64,000 nucleotides of DNA from CAVRQM01 sp963838805 (lineage in GTDB: Bacteria > Pseudomonadota > Alphaproteobacteria > Acetobacterales > Acetobacteraceae): contig CAWISK010000005.1 of NCBI GenBank assembly GCA_963838805.1, positions 186,001 to 250,000 of the forward strand, written 5' to 3'. The notes beneath the pieces are model-generated. The model saw only the letters and a program-made list of their open reading frames with translations. It made no database searches and had not been told where the DNA came from. This document shows, piece by piece, positions 34,571 to 42,830 of this stretch (positions within the stretch are counted from its first letter, which is position 1; the number at the start of each line of letters is the position of its first letter). Position numbers and translations under genes: made by a program.

Positions 34571-35284
34571 CTACTCGAAAAGTCGCCGCAGCACCTCCGG
34601 GTGGTGCAGCACGATATAGCCGGCCTCGATCGACACCGCCCCGCTGTCACGCCAGACCTTGAGCTGCTTGTTGACGCTCTCGCGCGTGCTGGCAACAAGC
34701 GTCGCCAGGTCGCGCTGCGACAGCTTCACGTCGATGCGGAGCCCGGCACCGTCCGGCAATCTCCGCCCGGCATCCGCGGCCAGATCGCACAGCACGCGGG
34801 CAAGCCGCGCCGGCAGCTCGAACAGGGCGATCTCCTCCATCGCGACCGTGGTCCGGCGCAGCCGCTCGCACAGCACGACCAGCAGACGCTCGACCATGCC
34901 CTCGTGGCGCATCAAGAGCGGCAGGAAGTGCCGCCGCTCGACGATCATGAGCGTCGTGTCCTCGACCGCCACCGCGTGCGCGGTGCGCGGCTTGCCGTCC
35001 AGCAGGGCGATCTCGCCGAAGATCTCGCCGGGACCGATGACGTTGTAGGTGACTTCCCGCCCCTCCGGCGAGAAGCTGCCGACGCGCACCCGGCCGGCCA
35101 TCACGGCCATCATGCTATGGCCCTCGTCGCCTTTCTCGAAGATGCGGGTGCCACGCGCCACCCGCCGCTCGCTGGCATGGGCCACGATCTCGTCCAGCTC
35201 GTTTGGATGCATCGGCCGGAAGAACGGGCTGCTGAGCAGGGCGTCGCGCTTCATGCGCGGGGTGATGCGCGGGGCTGGGATCAT
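34571..35284 (-). CDS. Crp/Fnr-family transcriptional regulator
   Basis: This 237-residue regulator starts at ATG 35284, or possibly 35254. The N-terminal cyclic-nucleotide-binding fold is shown by RGTRIFEKGDEGHSMMAVMAGRV and GEIFGEIALLDGKPRTAHAVA. The C-terminal helix-turn-helix is LSQRDLATLVASTRESVNKQLKVW. No N-terminal cysteine cluster is present, so it is not an Fnr-type oxygen sensor. The ligand may be cAMP-like or another effector. It is transcribed divergently from sapC across a 131-base gap. Confidence 0.9.
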   Translation of the reverse strand: MIPAPRITPRMKRDALLSSPFFRPMHPNELDEIVAHASERRVARGTRIFEKGDEGHSMMAVMAGRVRVGSFSPEGREVTYNVIGPGEIFGEIALLDGKPRTAHAVAVEDTTLMIVERRHFLPLLMRHEGMVERLLVVLCERLRRTTVAMEEIALFELPARLARVLCDLAADAGRRLPDGAGLRIDVKLSQRDLATLVASTRESVNKQLKVWRDSGAVSIEAGYIVLHHPEVLRRLFE

Positions 35285-35415
35285 TGCGCAGTGGTAGCCG
35301 GGATCGGCCGCTGCGTCAGCCTCTCTCCGCACCCCTCGCCGGCTGGCCTCGGACGCCGATCCGTTGCAAGGTGCCCGCCCCTTCCACCGCACCCGTTCCA
35401 CCGCAAAGGCCCGCC

Positions 35416-36150
35416 ATGTCCGACGCGCCCGCCCCCACCCTGCCGCTTTTCTTCAAGCGCGTGGTGGGCGTCAACCCGACGACCCATCCGGATCTGACGC
35501 TCGACCGCAATACCGGCTTCGCCTTCGCCGCCCACGCGCAGGCGATCCCGCTCGGGCTGAGCGAGCTGGAGATGGCGGCCCAGCATTATCCGGTGCTGTT
35601 CACCAGCGGCCCGGACCCGGTGCCGGTGGCGCTGCTGGGGCTGCGCGAGGGCAGCAATCTGTTCGTAGCGCCGGGCGGCTCGTGGCTCAGCGACAGCTAC
35701 GTGCCCGCCTATGTCCGCTGCTTCCCCTTTGTGTTCGTCGAGGACCCCAACACCAAGACGCTGTATGTCGGGATGGAGCCCGACGCGCCGGCGCTCAACA
35801 GCGGTCATGGCACGCGCCTGTTCGAGGACGGCAGGCCAACCTCGATGCTGAGCGATTCGATCGCGTTCTGCACCGCCTATCGCGAGGCGGTGACGGCCGC
35901 CTCCACCTTCGGCCGCGCGCTCGACGCCGCCGGATTGCTGGAGGAGGAGGAGGCCACGGTCAATTTCTCCGCCGGCGGTGCCACCCGCATCCGCGGCTTC
36001 AAGGTGGTCAAGGCCGACCGCCTGGCGGTGCTGGACGACGAGCGCTTCCTGGAATGGCGGCGCATGGGCTGGGTGGCGGCGATCTACGCCCACCTCTACT
36101 CGGCCGGACGCTGGGGCAGGCTGATCGAGCTGGCTGCGCCGCGTCAGTGA
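35416..36150 (+). CDS. SapC family protein
   Basis: This 244-residue soluble protein starts at ATG 35416. It matches the SapC family described around antimicrobial-peptide resistance and surface proteins: an N-terminal HYPVLFTSGPDPVPVALLGLREG block, YVPAYVRCFPFVFVED, and a C-terminal FKVVKADRLAVLDDERFLEW. The molecular role of the family is not well established. It is unrelated to the SapC permease of the sapABCDF transporter. The divergent Crp-like regulator may control it. Confidence 0.82.
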   Translation: MSDAPAPTLPLFFKRVVGVNPTTHPDLTLDRNTGFAFAAHAQAIPLGLSELEMAAQHYPVLFTSGPDPVPVALLGLREGSNLFVAPGGSWLSDSYVPAYVRCFPFVFVEDPNTKTLYVGMEPDAPALNSGHGTRLFEDGRPTSMLSDSIAFCTAYREAVTAASTFGRALDAAGLLEEEEATVNFSAGGATRIRGFKVVKADRLAVLDDERFLEWRRMGWVAAIYAHLYSAGRWGRLIELAAPRQ

Positions 36151-36243
36151 GGCGCTGGCGCAGGTAATAAGACGGAAGCCAATTTCTGAGACAATCCTTT
36201 CCTGATTGGACGCGTCGCGTTTATCGGGAAGGGAGTTTCTGGG

Positions 36244-37863
36244 GTGTGGCGCTTTCGTCCTGCCGAACTGCATGCCGCAGATGACGACGCCGCGCCGTGG
36301 CACAGGCGGCCGGACTGGATGGGACCGTATGATCCGGACGCATCGGACCAGGGCGGGCCAGACCAGGGCGGGCCAGACCAAGACGGGCTGGACCAAGGCG
36401 GGTCGGGCGCGGTTCCGGAGAGCTGGATAGAGGACGAGACCGGCGGCAGGAACCTGCTGGCTTCGGCTCTCGGCCTCAGTGCCATGCGCTTCGTGCTGGA
36501 TAACGGCGGTACAGTGACGACGCAGAGAGTCACCGCCACCACCACCGACGACAACTCGGACCAGGCGGCGCGTGGCGACGTTGCCCGGGCCACCTATGGC
36601 GTGACCGGCGCCGGCGTGCGGGTGGGCATCCTGTCGGACAGCTTCAATCTGCGCGGCGGCTATGCCGCGGATATTGCCAGCGGCAATCTGCCCGCAGGCA
36701 TCCAGGTGCTGGAGGAGGGCTCCGCCGGCGGCAATGACGAGGGTCGGGCGATGGCCGACCTGATCCACAAGATCGCCCCGGGGGCGCAGATCCTGTTCCA
36801 CACGGCAACCGGCGGCGAGGCGGATTTCGCGGCCGGCATCAAGGCTCTGGCAGAAGCCGGCGCCAATGTCATCGTCGATGACGTGGCCTATCTGGACGAA
36901 CCGTTCTTCCAGGATGGCGGCCTGTTGCAGCAGGCGGTCGAGCAAGTGGTGGCGCAAGGCGTCAGCTATTTCACCTCGGCCAGCAACGAGGGTCGCAATT
37001 TCTACCAGTCGGCGTTCAGCCCGCTGCGCACCGGCCTGCCCTCATTGCCCGGAAGCTGGGTGGTCGCCAATTTCGGCACCGCCGCGGCACCTCTCCCCTA
37101 TATCGACCTCAACATCCCGAGCGGGGGGCAGTGCGCCATCGACCTGCAATGGGACCAGCCCTTCGCCAGCATCGGCGCCGGCCACGGCTCGGCGAGCAGC
37201 CTGGCGATGGCGCTCTATTCCAGCGACAACACGCTGATCGGCACCGCCGGCGGCCTGGTGGCGGGGCAGAACCCCGAGCAATTGCTGGAGTTCACGAATA
37301 CCTCGAACCAGACCGGCTTTCGGCTGGTGGTGGTGTCCAACGGCATCGCGGCGGCGCCGGACATGTTCAAGTTCATCGCCTATGGCAATGCCACGATCGA
37401 CAGCCCGAATGCCGGCGTGGGATCGGGCACCGTCACGGGGCACGAGCTGGTGGCGGGGGCCAATACGGTGGGGGCGATGGCCTGGTCGGCAGCACCCCGC
37501 TTCGGCGGCAGCGACCAGATCGAGGGGTTTTCCTCGGTCGGGTCCGGCATGCTGCTGTTCGATTCGCAGGGCAACCGGCTGGCGACACCGCTCGACGCCG
37601 GCAAGGTCAGCTTCGACGCGCCGGACGGCAGCATGACCAGCGTGTTCGCGCCGTTCTACGGCACCTCGGCCGCGGCACCCAATGCGGCGGCGGTGGCGGC
37701 GCTGATGCTGCAGGAGAACCCGTTTCTGTCGCCGGCACAGGTGAGCGACATGCTGGCGCAATCGGCGACCACGGCGCTGGGCGCGGCGGGCGGGACGGGT
37801 GCCGGGCTGATCCAGGCGGATGGCGCGGTGGGGCTGGCGATGGCGGCACTGGGGCATCATTGA
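36244..37863 (+). CDS. S8 (subtilase)-family protein with an altered catalytic His motif
   Basis: The protein has 539 residues and starts at GTG 36244 behind GGGAAGGGAG. No signal peptide is visible; the first 70 residues are acidic and contain a DQGGP tandem repeat. The subtilase fold is supported by GVRVGILSDSFN (catalytic Asp position), the oxyanion Asn in YFTSASNEGRNF, and the Ser motif FYGTSAAAPNAAAVAALML. Where canonical subtilases have HGTHVA the sequence is NDEGRAMADLIHKIAPGAQ, so the catalytic His appears replaced by Glu or displaced. The C-terminal half carries an inserted jelly-roll-like segment. It may be active with an unusual triad or act without proteolysis. Neighbours give no clear functional link. 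Confidence 0.8.
   Translation: MWRFRPAELHAADDDAAPWHRRPDWMGPYDPDASDQGGPDQGGPDQDGLDQGGSGAVPESWIEDETGGRNLLASALGLSAMRFVLDNGGTVTTQRVTATTTDDNSDQAARGDVARATYGVTGAGVRVGILSDSFNLRGGYAADIASGNLPAGIQVLEEGSAGGNDEGRAMADLIHKIAPGAQILFHTATGGEADFAAGIKALAEAGANVIVDDVAYLDEPFFQDGGLLQQAVEQVVAQGVSYFTSASNEGRNFYQSAFSPLRTGLPSLPGSWVVANFGTAAAPLPYIDLNIPSGGQCAIDLQWDQPFASIGAGHGSASSLAMALYSSDNTLIGTAGGLVAGQNPEQLLEFTNTSNQTGFRLVVVSNGIAAAPDMFKFIAYGNATIDSPNAGVGSGTVTGHELVAGANTVGAMAWSAAPRFGGSDQIEGFSSVGSGMLLFDSQGNRLATPLDAGKVSFDAPDGSMTSVFAPFYGTSAAAPNAAAVAALMLQENPFLSPAQVSDMLAQSATTALGAAGGTGAGLIQADGAVGLAMAALGHH
36346..36405 (+). repeat. Four tandem 15-base units in the subtilase-like gene
   Basis: Four in-frame 15-base units starting GACCA(G/A) encode DQGGP, DQGGP, DQDGL and DQGGS. 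The first two are identical. Copy number could change by slippage without breaking the frame, altering the length of the acidic N-terminal linker. Confidence 0.85.
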
Positions 37864-37875
37864 ACCGAACGGGCG

Positions 37876-38346
37876 CTACGTCTTCAGCAGCGCCTCTCGC
37901 GCCGCCGTGGCCAGCCGGTCCGCCCGCTCGTTCATCGCGTCCCCGGCATGGCCGCGCACCCAGCGCCACTCGACCTCGTGTGTTGCGGCCGCGTCCAGGA
38001 TGCGCCGCCAGAGATCGACATTGGCCACCGGATCGCCCGCCGCGTTGCGCCAGTTGCGCCGCACCCAGCCATGGCGCCAGCTCGTGATGCCCTGGCGGAG
38101 ATATTCGCTGTCGGTATGCAGCACCACGCGACACGGGCGGGTCAGCGCCTCCAGCGCCGCCGCCGCCGCGGTCAGCTCCATCCGGTTGTTGGTGGTGGCG
38201 GGATCGGCGCCCGACAGTTCGCGCACCGCATCGCGGTAGCGCAGCAGCGCAGCCCACCCGCCCGGGCCGGGATTGGGCTTGCAGCCGCCATCGGTCCAGA
38301 TCTCCACCGCCTCGGCGGGCGCGGGCGCGGGCGCGTCAGATGCCAT
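37876..38346 (-). CDS. rnhA: Ribonuclease HI
   Basis: RNase HI (156 residues) cuts RNA in RNA-DNA hybrids. The four metal-binding carboxylates are present: Asp in EIWTDGGCKPNPGPGG, Glu in NNRMELTAA, Asp in VLHTDSEYL and Asp in MNERADRLA, together with the conserved His in VRGHAGD. ATG 38346 lies inside the 3' end of thrB (11-base overlap), so the two are co-translated. The order thrB-rnhA is common in Alphaproteobacteria. Confidence 0.96.
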   Translation of the reverse strand: MASDAPAPAPAEAVEIWTDGGCKPNPGPGGWAALLRYRDAVRELSGADPATTNNRMELTAAAAALEALTRPCRVVLHTDSEYLRQGITSWRHGWVRRNWRNAAGDPVANVDLWRRILDAAATHEVEWRWVRGHAGDAMNERADRLATAAREALLKT

Positions 38347-39304
38347 AGGCGTGGGCGTCGCGCGCCGTGCGGTGGAAGCGCAGCCGGCGTACGAAATCCA
38401 TCGGATCCTTGCGCGTCACAAGGGCACCCACGGGCGTTGCCAGCCAATCATAGAGACGGGTGAGCGCGAAGCGCAGCGCCGCCCCGGCGCACAGCACCGG
38501 GAGAGCCTCGCGTTCGGAGGCGAGCAAGGGCCGGCTCGCCTCATAGGCGTGGATCATGGCGCGCGCGTTGGTGACGTTGAGCGAAACATCCGCCTCGAAA
38601 CACCAGGCGTTGAGGCAGATTGCGAGATCGTAGGCGAGCAGATCGGTGGCTGCGAAGTAGAAGTCGATCAGCCCGGACAGATGCCCGCCGAGGAAGAACA
38701 CATTGTCCGGGAACAGATCGGCATGGATATGGCCGCGCGGCAGCCCGGCCGCAGGCCACACCGCCAGCACGTCGTTCAGCGCGGCCTGCAATTCGTCGAA
38801 CAGCCCATTGGTGAGCGTGTGGGCGTCGCCGTGCAGGCGGCTGCGCGCCAGCAGCTGCGCCCATCCGGCTGGGCCAAGCGCGTTGGCGCGGGTGGGTGCG
38901 AATCCTTCTCCGGCGCGATGCAGCGCGGCCAGCGCGGTGCCCACCTGCGCGCAATGCTCCAGCCGCGCGCGACGCGGCCAGACGCCGGGCAGGAAGGTGG
39001 TGATGGCGGCCGCGCGGCCGCAGAGCTGACGCAAGGCCGCCCCGTCGCGCCCATGCACCGGGCGGGGGCAGACGATGCCGCGCCCGGCCAGATGCTCCAT
39101 GAGCCCCAGGAAATACGGCAGCTCGGCTACGTCCACGCGCTTTTCGTACAGCGTGAGGATGAAGTCGCCGCCGCTGGTGCGCAGCAGGAAATTGCTGTTC
39201 TCCACACCTTCGGCGATGCCCTTGCAGGAGACCGGATCACCCAGATCGTATTGGTCGAGAAAGCTCGCCAGTGCCTCGTCGGACACCTCGGTATAGACCG
39301 CCAT
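38336..39304 (-). CDS. thrB: Homoserine kinase ThrB, alphaproteobacterial (APH-like) type
   Basis: This 322-residue kinase belongs to the aminoglycoside-phosphotransferase-like homoserine kinases, not the GHMP type. It starts at ATG 39304 with MAVYTEVSDEALASFLDQYD, a conserved beginning for this group. GIAEGVENSNFLL corresponds to the nucleotide loop region, HIHADLFPDNVFF is the catalytic loop, and GLIDFYFAATDLLAYDLAI is the metal-binding DF motif. It phosphorylates homoserine for threonine synthesis. Its end overlaps rnhA. The open frame extends upstream to 39850, but that part shows no family similarity. Confidence 0.94.
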   Translation of the reverse strand: MAVYTEVSDEALASFLDQYDLGDPVSCKGIAEGVENSNFLLRTSGGDFILTLYEKRVDVAELPYFLGLMEHLAGRGIVCPRPVHGRDGAALRQLCGRAAAITTFLPGVWPRRARLEHCAQVGTALAALHRAGEGFAPTRANALGPAGWAQLLARSRLHGDAHTLTNGLFDELQAALNDVLAVWPAAGLPRGHIHADLFPDNVFFLGGHLSGLIDFYFAATDLLAYDLAICLNAWCFEADVSLNVTNARAMIHAYEASRPLLASEREALPVLCAGAALRFALTRLYDWLATPVGALVTRKDPMDFVRRLRFHRTARDAHAYGI

Positions 39305-39433
39305 CCCGCAACCGTTCCTATCTCTCGGGCCGATCTTGCTAGAGGAGGCGACGCGCCATGAACAGGGCCGCTTGCGGTTGCACTGCGCGGCTGGGTCGCC
39401 GCACAGTGCGCGCCCGCACCACCGGAGTCGCCG

Positions 39434-39985
39434 ATGTCTCGTTCGCTGCCCTCGTCCTTGCTGCTGGCGCTCGCGGCACCCGGCCTGCTCGCCGGTTGTG
39501 GCGCGCCCGGTCCGCAATTCGCGCCGGCCTGCCCGTCGCTTGCCCTGCTGCGCGACGCGGGCGACCTCTCGCGGTATGACGGCAGCGGGCGGGACTTGCG
39601 CGATCTGACGTTGCAGGCGCGCATTGCGGGCGTCCCCGCAACCTGCACCTGGGCCAAGGAACGCACCCAGGTGCATGCGACGGTGCAGGTCAATTTCGAC
39701 CTGACGCGCGGACCCGCCGCAAAAGGGCGGCGGTTCGACGTGCCCTATTTCGTGGCCGTGACCGAAGGCGACCACATCCTCGACGAGCAGGACTACACGC
39801 TCGGCGCGGCATTCCCGCCGAATGTCGATCACGCTCCCTTCTCCGGCCAAAAGGTCGATCTGCTGCTGCCGATCAGCCGCGACAAATCGGCTGCCGCCTA
39901 TCAGATCTATGTCGGGTTCCGCCTGTCACCGGACGAACTGGCCGCGAACCGGCGGCAGGGTGGGACCGGTGGCGCCAGGCCGTAG
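39434..39985 (+). CDS. Putative lipoprotein of unknown function
   Basis: This 183-residue protein starts at ATG 39434. The signal sequence MSRSLPSSLLLALAAPGLLAGC ends in a lipobox (LLAGC), so the mature protein is probably lipid-anchored. The rest, with LTLQARIAGVPATCTWAK, VQVNFDLTRGPAAKGRRFDVPYFVAV and KVDLLLPISRDKSAAAYQIYVGFRLS, looks like a beta-rich domain. I recognise it only as a conserved hypothetical type. It is divergent from thrB (129-base gap) and is followed by a hairpin at 40036. Confidence 0.72.
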   Translation: MSRSLPSSLLLALAAPGLLAGCGAPGPQFAPACPSLALLRDAGDLSRYDGSGRDLRDLTLQARIAGVPATCTWAKERTQVHATVQVNFDLTRGPAAKGRRFDVPYFVAVTEGDHILDEQDYTLGAAFPPNVDHAPFSGQKVDLLLPISRDKSAAAYQIYVGFRLSPDELAANRRQGGTGGARP

Positions 39986-40035
39986 GGGCAAGCGTCTGGC
40001 ACGTTGCGCCGGCCCCATCTCAGGCCTTCCGCGAA

Positions 40036-40063
40036 GGGGAGGAAGATTTCTTTTTTCCTCCCC
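40036..40063. terminator. Hairpin between the lipoprotein gene and the ATP synthase operon
   Basis: GGGGAGGAA (40036-40044) pairs perfectly with TTCCTCCCC (40055-40063) around a 10-base T-rich loop. A second small hairpin, GGCCC-GGA-GGGCC, is at 40078-40090. The two flanking operons converge here, so a shared terminator is plausible, but there is no U-run after the stem. It could also be a copy of a dispersed palindromic element. Confidence 0.5.
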
Positions 40064-40158
40064 AGAGAGGGGAGGGTGGCCCGGAGGGCCGGGTGGGGTT
40101 GCGTGTCTCCGCTTGTTCGCAGAAAGGCCGGGACAGAGGCTCCCCGCGGTGTTCGGTA

Positions 40159-40668
40159 TCAGGCAGCCTTGCGCGACAGCGCCGCCGGCAGGCCGGCGAT
40201 CGCGTGGTCGATCAGACCGGCATCGGCCTGCGCGTCCAGGGTACCGCGGATCACCTGCTCGGCTGCCGCGGCGGCGATCTCGGTCGCGGCGACGCGGACT
40301 TCGGTGACCGCGGCCTTCTCGGCCGCGGCAATGCGATCGAGCGCCATCTGCTCGCGTCGCCGCGCGGCGGCCTCCGCCTCGGCGGCGGCGGCTTCGGTCA
40401 CGCGGTGCGCCTCGGTGCGCGCCCCCTCGATCAGCGCCTGGGCATCACGCAGCGATTCCTCGCGCCGTTCCTGCGCGACGCGCAGCATCGTTTCGGCCTC
40501 GCGACGCAGCCGCGCCGCCTCCTCCAGCTCAAGGCGCACGGCGGCGGCGCGACCGTCCAGCATCTTGGCCAGCGGCGTCCACAGCTTGCGGCCGAACAGC
40601 ACGAAAAAGATGATGAAGGCGACGATGACCCAGGTGCGTGGTTCGGCCCACAGGCTTGGCTCGTGCAT
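40159..40668 (-). CDS. atpF: ATP synthase F0 subunit b
   Basis: This 169-residue b subunit has a single N-terminal membrane helix (WVIVAFIIFFVLFGRKLW) followed by a long charged, alanine-rich coiled coil that forms the peripheral stalk (LELEEAARLRREAETMLRVAQERREE and following). It is the last gene of the F0 operon, 19 bases after the b' gene. Two different b-type genes in tandem are characteristic of photosynthetic and many other Alphaproteobacteria. Confidence 0.93.
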   Translation of the reverse strand: MHEPSLWAEPRTWVIVAFIIFFVLFGRKLWTPLAKMLDGRAAAVRLELEEAARLRREAETMLRVAQERREESLRDAQALIEGARTEAHRVTEAAAAEAEAAARRREQMALDRIAAAEKAAVTEVRVAATEIAAAAAEQVIRGTLDAQADAGLIDHAIAGLPAALSRKAA

Positions 40669-40687
40669 GGTGCGGCGCCTCCTGCGT

Positions 40688-41275
40688 TCAGCTCTTGCGG
40701 GCGGCGAGTGCGGCGCCCACGGCGCCCTCGACCGCCTGCGTGTCCGGCGTCGTTCCGGTCAGCCGCCGGATGATCGAGCCCGCCGTCTCGGTCGCGACCG
40801 CGCGCAGCGCACCCATCGCGGCGCCGCGCGCCTCGCCGATCCGCTGTTCGGCGGCCTGCAACTGCGTCTCCAGCCGCTGGTTCAGCACCGCTGATTGCGC
40901 AGCGGCCTCCTGTTTCGCCTGATCGACGGCACTGTTGATGGCCGTTTGCGCCTCCGCACGGGCATGCGCCACAGCCTCCGCCACCTCCGCCGCCGCCAGA
41001 TCGGCCTGCTCCTTCGCCGCGCGCGCGGTGTTCAGATCGGCCTCGATCGCGGTCGCCCGCTGCTCCAGCACCTCGCTCACCTGGGGCAGCGCCCAGCGCG
41101 ACAGCAGCAGGTAGAGCAGGATGAAGATCAGGATGCCCCAGATCACCTGGCTGGTGGTGAGCGGCGTCCTGAAATCGAGCTGCGGCATGCCCTGCGCCAT
41201 CGCCACAGCCGGCGCGCACAGCAGGCCGGCGGCGAGGGCTGTGATGCGCGCGCCGGAAGTGGTCAGGCTTGGCAT
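40688..41275 (-). CDS. atpG: ATP synthase F0 subunit b'
   Basis: The b' subunit has 195 residues from ATG 41275. The N-terminus looks like a cleavable signal (LAAGLLCAPAVAMAQ), followed by the true stalk helix (VIWGILIFILLYLLLSRWALPQVSEVL) and a long alanine-rich coiled coil. An N-terminal signal-like extension on b' subunits is seen in Acetobacteraceae relatives. It pairs with subunit b, encoded immediately downstream, to make the heterodimeric peripheral stalk. The gene is called atpG, atpX or atpF2 in different genomes. Confidence 0.92.
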   Translation of the reverse strand: MPSLTTSGARITALAAGLLCAPAVAMAQGMPQLDFRTPLTTSQVIWGILIFILLYLLLSRWALPQVSEVLEQRATAIEADLNTARAAKEQADLAAAEVAEAVAHARAEAQTAINSAVDQAKQEAAAQSAVLNQRLETQLQAAEQRIGEARGAAMGALRAVATETAGSIIRRLTGTTPDTQAVEGAVGAALAARKS

Positions 41276-41312
41276 GGCAGGCTCCGGCAGGTGCCGCGCA
41301 TTGCGGACCCGA

Positions 41313-41558
41313 TCAGACGAACAGGATGATGAAGGCGATGACGAGGGCATACAGGGCCACCGCCTCGGTGAGCGCGAAGCCCAGGATCGCCAGGCCGAAC
41401 ACGTTGTCGCGCGATGCAGGGTTGCGTGCCACGCTGTTCACGAGGGCCGCGAAGATATTGCCGATGCCCACGCCCACGCCGGCGAGTGCGATGACCGCGA
41501 GGCCCGCGCCGACATCCTTGGCGGCGGTCACGATGTTGGTGGCGAGGGCAGTATCCAT
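41313..41558 (-). CDS. atpE: ATP synthase F0 subunit c
   Basis: This 81-residue hairpin membrane protein forms the rotor ring. Helix 1 has the glycine pattern GAGLAVIALAGVGVGIGNIF, the polar loop is ARNPASRDNVF, and helix 2 carries the proton-binding Glu in GFALTEAVALYALV. The start is ATG 41558 with a GGAAC-type site upstream. It lies between the a and b' genes as in other Alphaproteobacteria. Confidence 0.97.
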   Translation of the reverse strand: MDTALATNIVTAAKDVGAGLAVIALAGVGVGIGNIFAALVNSVARNPASRDNVFGLAILGFALTEAVALYALVIAFIILFV

Positions 41559-41634
41559 AGTCCAGAGTTCCTTTCGTTGGCGTCCGGGCGGCCCCGGGCG
41601 GCGTCAGCCGGCCGGCACGTTCCGAGGAGGTGGA

Positions 41635-42390
41635 TTAGTGAAGGTGGATGGCGTCGTGCAGGTAGATGCAGGTCAGGATGGCGAAGACGTAGGCCTGCAG
41701 CACGGCCACCAGCAACTCGAAGCCGATCAGTGCCACGTTGACCGCGAGCGAGACGCCCGCCGGCACCCAGAACAGCACGCCGGCGCCGGCCAGCATGATG
41801 ACGAAGGCGCCGAACACCTCCAGCATCACGTGCCCGGCCATCATGTTGGCGAATAGACGAACCGACAGCGAGATGATGCGCGAGAGATAGGACAGGATCT
41901 CGATCGGCACCAGCAGCGGCAGCAGCAGCTTCGGCACGCCTTGCGGAACGAAATAGCTGAAGAAGTGCAGCCCGTGGATGCGCAGCGCCACGACCGTCGT
42001 GAGGCCGACAACGAACAGCGCCAGCGCCAGCGTGACGACGATGTGGCTGGTATAGGTGAAGAACAGCGGGAACACGCCCAGCAGGTTGCCCATCAGCACG
42101 AAGGCGAACAGCGTGAAGATGAACGGAAAGAACCGGCGCCCTTCGGGACCGATGGTGTCCACGCACATGGACATCACACCGGTATAGGCGAGTTCGGCGA
42201 GCGCCTGCACCCGACCCGGGATCATGGCGCGGGGTCGCATGCCGATCGCGAGCGTGCCCAGCACCAGCGCACCACCCAGCACCATGATGAGGTTGGAGTT
42301 GGTGAAATTGACCGAAGACCCGAGCGGCCCCAGGGCAGGGTACAGCGTGAACTGCCCCAGCGCGTTGATCGTCCCGCCCCCAGCCGCCAC
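41635..42390 (-). CDS. atpB: ATP synthase F0 subunit a
   Basis: Subunit a (251 residues) forms the proton half-channels. The essential arginine is in ISLSVRLFANMMAGHVMLEVF, and the C-terminal helix GFELLVAVLQAYVFAILTCIYLHDAIHLH is typical. No ATG is available at the conserved start; GTG 42390, 3 bases after the atpI stop, fits the homologous N-terminus (NALGQFTLYPAL). It is second in the operon. Confidence 0.96.
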   Translation of the reverse strand: MAAGGGTINALGQFTLYPALGPLGSSVNFTNSNLIMVLGGALVLGTLAIGMRPRAMIPGRVQALAELAYTGVMSMCVDTIGPEGRRFFPFIFTLFAFVLMGNLLGVFPLFFTYTSHIVVTLALALFVVGLTTVVALRIHGLHFFSYFVPQGVPKLLLPLLVPIEILSYLSRIISLSVRLFANMMAGHVMLEVFGAFVIMLAGAGVLFWVPAGVSLAVNVALIGFELLVAVLQAYVFAILTCIYLHDAIHLH

Positions 42391-42393
42391 CGC

Positions 42394-42771
42394 CTAGCCC
42401 CCGTCCTGCGGGCCGCGCGCGACCCTGTTGCCGTCGCGCGATCCCGTACCCCGCGAATCCTGGGCCTTCGGGCCCATCATCCGCCACACGTTCAAAACCC
42501 CGGCGGCACCCCCCAGCAGCACGAACACGGCGATGAACACCGGGGCCGTATGCAGCCAGCGGTCGAGCAGCCAGCCAATGCCGACCGCCACGACGAGCGC
42601 CGACACCAGTTCAATCCCCACGCGCATCCCAATTCCCAGAGCCGAGGGAGGATCACCCAACCCCAACGGATCCGCGGCGGCGGGCGTCGCGTCCAGACCT
42701 CGTTTCGCACGCGCAGCCGCCAGGCGTTCCTCGAACGATCCTGGCCGCTCGCCGTCTTGTTGCGAGGTCAT
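42394..42771 (-). CDS. atpI: AtpI/AtpZ-like F0 assembly protein
   Basis: This 125-residue protein has a polar N-terminus (SFEERLAAARAKRGLD) and two membrane helices (VELVSALVVAVGIGWLLDRWL-like text and FIAVFVLLGGAAGVLNVWRMM). This arrangement matches the AtpI/AtpZ family encoded at the head of alphaproteobacterial F0 operons, which helps c-ring assembly or Mg2+ supply. The start is ATG 42771. It is divergent from the aminotransferase gene across 59 bases, where the operon promoter should lie. Confidence 0.88.
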   Translation of the reverse strand: MTSQQDGERPGSFEERLAAARAKRGLDATPAAADPLGLGDPPSALGIGMRVGIELVSALVVAVGIGWLLDRWLHTAPVFIAVFVLLGGAAGVLNVWRMMGPKAQDSRGTGSRDGNRVARGPQDGG

Positions 42772-42830
42772 GGCGGCGTCCTGCTACCGGCGGGTTGTCT
42801 GGCTGTCAAGAATGCCAGAGGCTTCATCCG

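Noticed and set aside
39305..39850. Upstream extension of the thrB reading frame
   Set aside because: The extra codons show no similarity to homoserine kinases and overlap the divergent lipoprotein gene; ATG 39304 matches the family start.
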